Below are positions 1-5,329 of a stretch of DNA of 5,835 bases, piece by piece. The translations under genes were made by a program, and so were the position numbers. The DNA is from Nitrososphaerota archaeon (GTDB lineage: Archaea; Thermoproteota; Nitrososphaeria; Nitrososphaerales; Nitrosopumilaceae). Position 1 is the stretch's first letter; every line of letters begins with the position of its first letter. The notes under the pieces were generated by a model that saw nothing but the letters and a program-made list of their open reading frames with translations, had not been told where the DNA came from and made no database searches. The DNA is taken from contig JAUWQG010000060.1 of the NCBI GenBank assembly GCA_030611185.1, positions 1 to 5,835 on the forward strand. The letters are read 5' to 3'.

Positions 1-392
1 CCAAGATTGTTCCAAGTCTAATACTAAACGGAGAATACAAACATCCATGGATTGGGATTTCAGGAAGAGATATTGATCCTGACTTGGCAAAAGTTTTGGG
101 CCTGAATGATGCTGTAGGGTTTTTGGTAGTTACAGTTATTCCAGATAGCCCCGCATCAAAAGCAGGACTACATGGCTCTGAAAATATTGAAGAGATAGAT
201 GGTGTTCAATATACCATTGGAGGAGACATCATACTATCAGTTGACGGGGTAGAAGTTAGAAAAATATCAGATATTTTAATTCATTTACAAAGGGCAAAAT
301 CTGTTGGAGATGATTTGATTTTAGAAATTCTACGAGATGGACGTACATCTAATTTCACCATTGTTTTAGGTGAGAGACCAAACGGCGAATAA
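1..392 (+). CDS. HtrA/DegP-like S1C serine protease, C-terminal PDZ part (5' end outside window)
   Basis: The reading frame is open from the left edge (first full codon at base 3) to TAA at 390-392, giving 129 visible residues. The visible start resembles the linker that follows the trypsin-like domain in archaeal HtrA proteins (HPWIGISG at residues 14-21). A PDZ domain covers about residues 22-122, with a peptide-binding GFLVV loop at 39-43, PDSPASKAGL at 47-56 and GDIILSVDG at 74-82, all hallmarks of DegP/DegQ PDZ domains. The protein ends ..VLGERPNGE, a usual ending for single-PDZ members. Family members degrade or refold misfolded proteins, generally at the membrane or outside it. The catalytic His-Asp-Ser triad and any signal or anchor segment would lie upstream, so activity cannot be judged here. 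A TTG at 84 could pose as a start, but the homology runs through it, so it is internal. The next gene, cofG, appears to have its own promoter. Confidence 0.87.
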   Translation, partial: KIVPSLILNGEYKHPWIGISGRDIDPDLAKVLGLNDAVGFLVVTVIPDSPASKAGLHGSENIEEIDGVQYTIGGDIILSVDGVEVRKISDILIHLQRAKSVGDDLILEILRDGRTSNFTIVLGERPNGE

Positions 393-404
393 GGCAATAC
401 AACA

Positions 405-412
405 TTAAATAC
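405..412 (+). promoter_or_regulatory. TATA-like box for the cofG operon
   Basis: TTAAATAC lies 22-29 bases before the TTG start of cofG at 434, the position expected of an archaeal TATA box when transcription begins at or next to the start codon. There is no Shine-Dalgarno in front of that TTG, which fits a leaderless or very short-leader mRNA. No clear purine-rich BRE is visible upstream. The call rests on position and base composition only. Confidence 0.45.
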
Positions 413-416
413 TTCT

Positions 417-430
417 AAAAATGCATTTTT
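417..430. repeat. Perfect 14-base palindrome between htrA and cofG
   Basis: AAAAATGCATTTTT is its own reverse complement (five A, TGCA, five T). It sits between the TATA-like box and the cofG start, beginning 25 bases after the htrA stop codon. It could be an operator that blocks polymerase, or the T-run could act as an oligo-T terminator for the upstream protease gene. As RNA it would make only a weak five-pair A-U stem with a four-base loop. In AT-rich DNA a short palindrome can also arise by chance. Confidence 0.5.
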
Positions 431-433
431 CTA

Positions 434-1603
434 TTGAACAATCTTGTCTTAAACTCTGAAAGTTTAAACAGTGTTCTAGAAAATAAAATAATCTCATATT
501 CTGGTGCTCTTCAAATTTATCAAGATGCAAAAACAAATCCATCAGAGTTATTCTCAACAGCACAGAACCTAAGAAAAAAGTACAAAGGAAATACTGTTAC
601 ATTTTCAAAAAAAGCCTTTTTCAATATAATAAACATGTGTAAAGACACCTGCACTTATTGCACATACAAGGCAGAGCCAACAGATACAAAACTATCCTTA
701 ATGTCAAAACAAGAGATAAAACAAATGCTGAGTCTTGCTAAAAAACACAGATGTGTCGAGGCATTATTTGTAACAGGAGAAAGGCCAGAACAAAGATACC
801 AAGAAGCAAAAGACTGGCTTAAAGAAAATGGCTTCAAATCAACCGCAGAATATCTAATCCATGCTTCAGAGTGGGCGCTAGAAGAAGGACTCTTTCCACA
901 TACAAACGCTGGAAATCTCACTATTGATGAAATGAAAGAACTTCAAAAAACAAATGTATCCATGGGATTGATGTTAGAAAATAGCAGTGAAAGACTTTCA
1001 CAAAAAGGTATGCCGCATTATTTGGCTCCAAGTAAAAAACCAAAAGCTCGATTAGAAGTGTTAGAAAATTCTGGAAAATTAAAAATCCCCATGACAACTG
1101 GAATACTGGTAGGAATTGGAGAAACATCAGAAGAGGTTATTGATTCAATTTTTGCATTAAAAAAAATACATGAGAAATATGGAAATATACAAGAAATAAT
1201 TTTACAAAACTTTCAACCTAAAGAAGATACAAAGATGAGTGATTTTCCATCAGCTGAGGAAAACTATTTCAAAATTATTGTGGCTTTATCTAGAATTATC
1301 ATGCCAGAGATGAACATCCAAATTCCACCAAATTTATCGCCAAAATCTTACCAAAGTTTCCTGTCAGTTGGAATTAACGATTGGGGAGGAGTATCTCCGC
1401 TTACCCCAGATTATGTAAATCCAGAGTTTTCTTGGCCAGAGATAAAAAAAATAGATGAAAATTCTGAAAACGCAGGATTTGATTTAAAATGTAGATTTCC
1501 AATATATCCAGAATTTTTTTCATTTATTAGCAAAGAGTTAAGAGACAAGATGTCATTTATTGAAGATGAAGAAGGGTTGGTAAAGGAGGAATATTGGAGA
1601 TGA
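434..1603 (+). CDS. cofG: FO synthase subunit 1 (7,8-didemethyl-8-hydroxy-5-deazariboflavin synthase, CofG)
   Basis: CofG is a cytosolic radical-SAM enzyme that turns the CofH product into FO, the deazaflavin chromophore of coenzyme F420. The protein has 389 residues. The CX3CX2C cluster motif that binds the 4Fe-4S/SAM centre is C69, C73 and C76. Family blocks follow in order: GERPEQ at 115-120, HTNAGNLT at 156-163, GMPHYLAPSKKPKARL at 192-207, TTGILVGIGET at 221-231, QEIILQNFQPK at 253-263, and INDWGGVSPLTPDYVNPE at 314-331. An in-frame stop at 416-418 lies just upstream and the next in-frame ATG is residue 68, beside the cluster, so TTG at 434 is the only sensible start. No Shine-Dalgarno precedes it, and a TATA-like box is placed for leaderless initiation. 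About 50 residues precede the radical-SAM core. The gene overlaps cofH by four bases (ATGA), implying co-translation. Confidence 0.95.
   Translation: MNNLVLNSESLNSVLENKIISYSGALQIYQDAKTNPSELFSTAQNLRKKYKGNTVTFSKKAFFNIINMCKDTCTYCTYKAEPTDTKLSLMSKQEIKQMLSLAKKHRCVEALFVTGERPEQRYQEAKDWLKENGFKSTAEYLIHASEWALEEGLFPHTNAGNLTIDEMKELQKTNVSMGLMLENSSERLSQKGMPHYLAPSKKPKARLEVLENSGKLKIPMTTGILVGIGETSEEVIDSIFALKKIHEKYGNIQEIILQNFQPKEDTKMSDFPSAEENYFKIIVALSRIIMPEMNIQIPPNLSPKSYQSFLSVGINDWGGVSPLTPDYVNPEFSWPEIKKIDENSENAGFDLKCRFPIYPEFFSFISKELRDKMSFIEDEEGLVKEEYWR
1585..1589 (+). promoter_or_regulatory. Shine-Dalgarno GGAGG that decides the cofH start
   Basis: GGAGG inside the end of cofG lies 10 bases before the ATG at 1600 but only 4 bases before an in-frame TTG at 1594. 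The spacing and the better codon both favour ATG at 1600, which also forms the classic ATGA stop/start overlap with cofG. This suggests cofH is translated by coupling or internal initiation on the operon mRNA, unlike the first gene, which has no such site. Confidence 0.7.
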
Positions 1604-2859
1604 GTGTAAATATTGATTCTTTGTTTAAAAATGCAGATCCTATTGTTTCAGATATTCTAAACAAAGCACTATCAGAAAAAGAGATATCAGCAGAAGAAGG
1701 GCTTGCACTTTATAATTCTGAAGGAATTGATTTTCATTTGGTTGGAATGGCCGCAGATGAGCTTAGAAGAAGAAGAGTTGGAAATATTGTAACATATGTA
1801 GTTAATAGAAATATCAATTTCACCAATGTTTGCATAAAGCAATGCGGATTTTGTGCATTTAGTAGAGATTTTAGAGAAGAAGAAGGATATTTTCTCCCTA
1901 CAGAAGAGATTGTACGCAGGGCAAAAGAGGCACACCAATTAGGAGCAACAGAAGTATGCATTCAAGCAGGTCTACCACCAGATATGGAAGGAGATTTGTA
2001 CGAAAATATTTGCAGAGCAATAAAAAAAGAGATTCCAGACATTCACATTCACGGATTTTCCCCTGAAGAGGTGCTTTATGGTGCAACTCGATCAAACACC
2101 TCAATTGAAGAGTACCTTAAGAGACTAAAAGATGCGGGAGTAAACACTCTGCCAGGGACAGCCGCTGAGATTTTGGATCAAGAATTGAGGGATAAGATTT
2201 CTCCCGGGAGAATAAGCGTGAAGGATTGGATTGAGGTTATCAAAACGGCACATAGAATTGGAATTAATACCACATCCACTATGATGTTTGGTCACATTGA
2301 GACTGCAAAAGACAGAGTAGACCACATTGCAAAGATCAGAGAGATTCAAAAGGAGACAGGAGGATTTACAGAGTTTGTACCTCTTGATTTTATTGCCAGT
2401 GAAGCTCCAATGTACAAAAATCAATTACATGAAGGGATAAGACAGGGCGGAAGTGGAAAAGAAGTTTTGTTGACTCATGCTATTTCACGAATTATGCTAA
2501 ACAACTACATTGACAACATCCAAATGTCATGGGTAAAAGAAGGTCAGAAAATGTCACAACTTTTGCTAATGTGGGGAGCGAATGACTTTGGTGGAACTTT
2601 GATTAATGAAAGTATTTCAACATCAGCAGGATCTGAACACGGACAGCTATTAAGACCAAAAGAAATCAAGCGAACAGTAAGAGAAATAGGAAGAATTCCA
2701 GCAGAAAGAAATACCAATTATAAAATTTTAAGAAAATTTGAAAAATTAAATGACCCAGAAGAAGAACTAGACAAAATTAAAGATGTTTCAAAATTTGGAT
2801 CCTACACGGAATTAATTAAGATAGCCAAATACAAATACGAAAATCCTAGGGAAGAATAG
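1600..2859 (+). CDS. cofH: FO synthase subunit 2 (5-amino-6-(D-ribitylamino)uracil:L-tyrosine 4-hydroxyphenyl transferase, CofH)
   Basis: CofH is a radical-SAM enzyme that couples the side chain of tyrosine to 5-amino-6-(D-ribitylamino)uracil, the step before CofG in FO synthesis. Counting from ATG 1600 the protein has 419 residues; an in-frame TTG at 1594 would add two. The CX3CX2C motif is C78, C82 and C85. Other family blocks are EVCIQAGLPPD at 118-128, DIHIHGFSPEEV at 147-158, LPGTAAEIL at 184-192, ISPGRISVKDW at 200-210, TSTMMFGHIE at 225-234, FVPLDF at 259-264 and GANDFGGTLINESIS at 326-340. The GRIPAERNT block (364-372) is where many CofH proteins end; here a charged tail of about 45 residues follows. 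LPGTAAEIL and co-location with cofG argue against the related menaquinone enzymes MqnC and MqnE. The gene sits between cofG (ATGA overlap) and the TldE-like gene (no gap). Confidence 0.94.
   Translation: MSVNIDSLFKNADPIVSDILNKALSEKEISAEEGLALYNSEGIDFHLVGMAADELRRRRVGNIVTYVVNRNINFTNVCIKQCGFCAFSRDFREEEGYFLPTEEIVRRAKEAHQLGATEVCIQAGLPPDMEGDLYENICRAIKKEIPDIHIHGFSPEEVLYGATRSNTSIEEYLKRLKDAGVNTLPGTAAEILDQELRDKISPGRISVKDWIEVIKTAHRIGINTTSTMMFGHIETAKDRVDHIAKIREIQKETGGFTEFVPLDFIASEAPMYKNQLHEGIRQGGSGKEVLLTHAISRIMLNNYIDNIQMSWVKEGQKMSQLLLMWGANDFGGTLINESISTSAGSEHGQLLRPKEIKRTVREIGRIPAERNTNYKILRKFEKLNDPEEELDKIKDVSKFGSYTELIKIAKYKYENPREE
2848..2852 (+). promoter_or_regulatory. Weak Shine-Dalgarno AGGGA before the TldE-like gene
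   Basis: AGGGA, within the purine run AGGGAAGAA, lies 7 bases before the TTG at 2860 inside the last codons of cofH. It is the only ribosome-binding candidate for that start, and it supports TTG 2860, for which no other in-frame start exists until a methionine at residue 126. Confidence 0.45.
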
Positions 2860-4221
2860 TTGTCTGCCTTAGATAAGGCATTAGAATATTCAAGAAAATT
2901 AAAAATTGATGAATGTGAAATTGTACATGTTAAACGAAAAATAACAACAGTTCGAATTACAGATTCAGAAATTTTTGAGCTAAAACAAAATTTGGATGAG
3001 AATTACGGAATCAGAATAATTCATGATAAAAAAATAGCCTCAATTCAAACAAGTGATGATAGCATAATTCAAAAATCAATTGAAGACTCCCTTCAAACAA
3101 TATCACATCTAAAGCCAAGAGAGTTTTGGAAGTCCCTCCCAGGAGAATTAAAATCAAAAAATAACCTGGAAGGAGTTTATGATAAAAAACTAGAAGAAAT
3201 ATCAGGATCTGATGCAACAGATATCGCACAAGATATGATAAACTACACATTAGACCCTAAAATAAGTACGATATCAGGCTCACTTAACATAGTTTCTGAA
3301 AATTTTGAAATTGTAAATTCTAATGGCCTATCAGCCACAGATAAAGGAACTTATGTGTCAGGAATTATTAATGCTGATTCTCAGATTGGTAATTCAGAAG
3401 TTTCAGGAATAGGTCAAGGGTGTTGTCGCACTTTGGACCAATTTTCTACTGAACAAATAAGTAGCGATGCAAAAACAATGTGTGTTGAATCAATTAACCC
3501 ACAAAAATGTGAAAGTGGGGAATATGCAATTATTTTTGAGCCATATTCTGTTGGAGAACTTTTAGCATTTGTTGTTTCATCAAATTTTAATTTCAAGACA
3601 TTCTCAGAAAAGAAGAGTTGTTTTTCCAATAGTTTTAAAGAAAAAATTGCAGTAGATAATTTTAATTTGGTAGATAATCCACATGTATCTCAAGGCATTG
3701 GATCAAAGCCCTTTGATGATGAAGGAATAAAAACAGAAATCAACACATTAGTGGATAAAGGCGTGTTTACAAATACATACTGTAATCTTTTTGATAGTTT
3801 CAAAGAAGGGAGAAACACAACAGGTAATGCCTCAAGACCCGGCTCACCCATGGGAAGAAGTGCCGAATCAATTCCAGTTTCAATGCCTCATAACCTGCAG
3901 ATAAAATCCGGAAGTGTATCTCAAGAAGACATGATAAAAGATACCAAAAAAGGATTACTTGTTGGAAGGTTATGGTACACTTATGCAGTTAATCCCATCA
4001 AGGGAGATTTTTCATGTACTGCCAGAAGTGGAATAAGAATTATTGAAGATGGTAAAATCAAGAGTCCTGGAAAATCAGTGAGAATTATTCATAATTTACC
4101 AAAATTATTTGAAACCATTTCAGACATTGGAAATAATGAAAAGAGTGTTCTCCAATGGGCATCACTTCCATCAATAACACCATCAATTAAAGTAGAAAAA
4201 ATCAAGGCAAGTTCAATCTAA
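2860..4221 (+). CDS. TldD/PmbA family protein, TldE (PmbA)-like, lacking the metalloprotease motif
   Basis: TldD/TldE proteins form a cytosolic heterodimeric metalloprotease that trims small unfolded peptides; in E. coli the pair matures microcin B17 and helps degrade the CcdA antitoxin. The 453-residue length and layout fit the family: an N-terminal domain (about 1-85, with ALDKALEYSRKL at 3-14 and GIRIIHDKKIA at 50-60), a middle part, and a C-terminal domain with SGEYAIIFEP at 219-228, a DDEGI block at 286-290, TTGNASRPG at 320-328 and GDFSCTARSGIRI-EDGK at 382-399. Where TldD has its zinc-binding HExxxH helix, this protein reads EPYSVGELLAF (227-237), so it is the non-catalytic TldE type, and a TldD partner would be needed. 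None is in the window. It starts directly after the cofH stop and must share its mRNA. A link to F420 synthesis is suggested only by position. Confidence 0.85.
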   Translation: MSALDKALEYSRKLKIDECEIVHVKRKITTVRITDSEIFELKQNLDENYGIRIIHDKKIASIQTSDDSIIQKSIEDSLQTISHLKPREFWKSLPGELKSKNNLEGVYDKKLEEISGSDATDIAQDMINYTLDPKISTISGSLNIVSENFEIVNSNGLSATDKGTYVSGIINADSQIGNSEVSGIGQGCCRTLDQFSTEQISSDAKTMCVESINPQKCESGEYAIIFEPYSVGELLAFVVSSNFNFKTFSEKKSCFSNSFKEKIAVDNFNLVDNPHVSQGIGSKPFDDEGIKTEINTLVDKGVFTNTYCNLFDSFKEGRNTTGNASRPGSPMGRSAESIPVSMPHNLQIKSGSVSQEDMIKDTKKGLLVGRLWYTYAVNPIKGDFSCTARSGIRIIEDGKIKSPGKSVRIIHNLPKLFETISDIGNNEKSVLQWASLPSITPSIKVEKIKASSI

Positions 4222-4236
4222 AACAATTCGTTCAAC

Positions 4237-4241
4237 AAAAA
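4237..4241 (-). terminator. Possible oligo-T terminator for the antiporter gene
   Basis: On the minus strand, ATATTTTTG follows the antiporter stop codon by about 26 bases within the 46-base convergent gap (4222-4267). Archaeal polymerase often stops at short T-runs without a hairpin, so this is a candidate. I see no comparable T-run on the plus strand just after the TldE-like gene, whose transcript may run into antisense of the antiporter gene. Confidence 0.25.
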
Positions 4242-4267
4242 TATCAAATTTCAGGCATGAAAATTGC

Positions 4268-5203
4268 TCAAATAAACAAAGTAGCCACAAGAAAAGCCAC
4301 ATATGCTATGGCCAAAATAATTCCCATTGTTCTATTAATCACACCCATTTTTAGAGCTACGAGTAATGATGCGCTAAATGCAATCATTATTGCATAGTCA
4401 ATAAAGACATCAGAGGCAATAACTACACTGCCAAGTACTGCACCTATGCCCATAATCATCAAAATATTGTAAATGTTACTTCCAATAATATTTCCAACAC
4501 CAATATCAGTATGCCCCTTGCGAATTGCAATAATAGAAGTAATCAATTCTGGAAGTGAAGTTCCAATGGCAATCACAGTAAGTCCAATAAGTTTTTCAGA
4601 TAAACCAAATTCTTTTGCTAAAACTACGGCGTTTTCAACAGTAAGATACGCACCAACACCAAGTAAGGTCACACCAAGTGCAATTAGTCCACCAGCTTTT
4701 AGATAGACTTTATTTTTTGTATCATCTGTGTGTTTATCATTTTCAGTTCTTCGTTTTTTTGCATCTTTGTATGTAAAAATGGTAAATGCAATTAAAGAGC
4801 CAATCAAAATTAGTCCGTCATATTGTGAGAGTTCACCATCTAATGATAAACCAATTAACAAGAGAGAAACTCCCAACATAATTGGAATTTCTTTTCGTAG
4901 AGTGGACCTACTTATTACAAGTGGTACCATTATAGCTGCAATGCCAATTACCATTCCAATATTTGCAATGTTACTTCCAATGATATTTCCTAAAATTATC
5001 TCAGTGTGATCACCTGCTGCTGCTATGCTTGCAGCTAATTCCGGAGTAGAGGTACCATACGCAACTACAGTCATTCCAATTATCAAATTACTTATTCGTA
5101 GTTTTTTGGCAATTACCACACCACCACTTACCAACCAGTTTCCACCAAAACATAACATGGCAAGTCCAACTACAGTTAGGACAGCATTTATGGCAATATC
5201 CAT
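4268..5203 (-). CDS. Ca2+/cation antiporter (CaCA superfamily), YrbG/NCX-type sodium/calcium exchanger
   Basis: This is a membrane antiporter that most likely exports Ca2+ in exchange for Na+ or H+. The 311 residues match prokaryotic YrbG/NCX exchangers in length and form about ten hydrophobic segments. The two signature alpha repeats are clear: alpha-1 has GTSTPELAASI at 50-60 and GNIIGSNIANIG at 72-83; alpha-2 has GTSLPELITSI at 214-224 and GNIIGSNIYNIL at 237-248. The ion-binding glutamates expected in GTSxPE are E55 and E219. A hydrophilic loop rich in Lys, Asp and Thr (about 146-166) separates the two halves, as in the family. The ATG at 5203 is well placed, with the first helix starting at once, and a TATA-like box is centred about 27 bases upstream with no Shine-Dalgarno. 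The ion specificity cannot be read with certainty. It points towards the F420 operon and away from the Met-rich gene behind it. Confidence 0.92.
   Translation of the reverse strand: MDIAINAVLTVVGLAMLCFGGNWLVSGGVVIAKKLRISNLIIGMTVVAYGTSTPELAASIAAAGDHTEIILGNIIGSNIANIGMVIGIAAIMVPLVISRSTLRKEIPIMLGVSLLLIGLSLDGELSQYDGLILIGSLIAFTIFTYKDAKKRRTENDKHTDDTKNKVYLKAGGLIALGVTLLGVGAYLTVENAVVLAKEFGLSEKLIGLTVIAIGTSLPELITSIIAIRKGHTDIGVGNIIGSNIYNILMIMGIGAVLGSVVIASDVFIDYAIMIAFSASLLVALKMGVINRTMGIILAIAYVAFLVATLFI
4472..4495 (-). repeat. Intragenic DNA repeat, copy in alpha-2 of the antiporter
   Basis: These 24 bases encode the GNIIGSNI segment of the alpha-2 repeat and match 23 of 24 positions of the copy at 4967-4990 in alpha-1; only a third-position C/T difference in an Ile codon separates them. 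The protein-level duplication is ancient and family-wide, so such close nucleotide identity is more than the amino acids require. Confidence 0.7.
4967..4990 (-). repeat. Intragenic DNA repeat, copy in alpha-1 of the antiporter
   Basis: This is the partner of the copy at 4472-4495, in direct orientation on the coding strand and about 495 bases away. It encodes GNIIGSNI of the alpha-1 repeat. Codon choices agree at every position except one Ile codon. Confidence 0.7.
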
Positions 5204-5226
5204 ACTGAGAGTTCAGATCAAGGTTG

Positions 5227-5233
5227 TTTAAAT
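5227..5233 (-). promoter_or_regulatory. TATA-like box for the antiporter gene
   Basis: ATTTAAA on the minus strand is centred about 27 bases upstream of the ATG at 5203. The bases between it and the ATG contain no Shine-Dalgarno, so a leaderless or near-leaderless transcript is likely. The 126-base gap (5204-5329) is long enough for the antiporter to be transcribed separately from the Met-rich gene. I see nothing else distinct in this AT-rich gap. Confidence 0.45.
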
Positions 5234-5329
5234 GGGATGATTTACTATAAATTCACAATTATAACAATTGCAGTAAACCTGAATTCATCATTGTAAAATT
5301 ATTTGTCTTAGATTAATAATCAGATAAAA

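Noticed and set aside
84..392. A complete small 102-residue PDZ protein starting at TTG 84
   Set aside because: The frame is open to the left edge and the upstream residues (HPWIGISG) continue the HtrA family pattern, so this is the end of a larger protease.
421..459. A 12-codon ATG reading frame overlapping the cofG start, which could be read as a leader peptide
   Set aside because: It begins inside the palindrome, has no Shine-Dalgarno, and would not be on the mRNA if transcription starts near 434 as the TATA spacing suggests. Its peptide shows no attenuator-like residue run.
655..1127. Minus-strand open frames opposite cofG
   Set aside because: They lie antisense to a strongly supported radical-SAM gene, resemble no family, and have compositions expected from the complement of an AT-rich gene.
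1687..2424. Several minus-strand open frames opposite cofH
   Set aside because: They overlap one another in different frames and are complement shadows of cofH, with no ribosome site or recognisable domain.
1594..2859. Assigning the second radical-SAM gene to the menaquinone futalosine pathway (MqnC or MqnE)
   Set aside because: The CofH-type blocks LPGTAAEIL, ISPGRISVKDW and TSTMMFGHIE, together with the adjacent cofG, support FO synthesis instead.
3011..3629. Minus-strand open frames opposite the TldE-like gene
   Set aside because: They are low-complexity Leu/Phe-rich translations of antisense DNA; the plus-strand family match explains the region.
4473..5231. Plus-strand open frames opposite the antiporter gene
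   Set aside because: The minus-strand antiporter, with both alpha repeats intact, explains this region. The plus-strand products are Ile/Pro/Ser-rich shadows without motifs.
5204..5329. A possible small RNA or riboswitch in the gap between the antiporter and Met-rich genes
   Set aside because: The 126 bases are AT-rich, and I found no stable stem or known aptamer motif by eye; only the TATA-like box could be supported.
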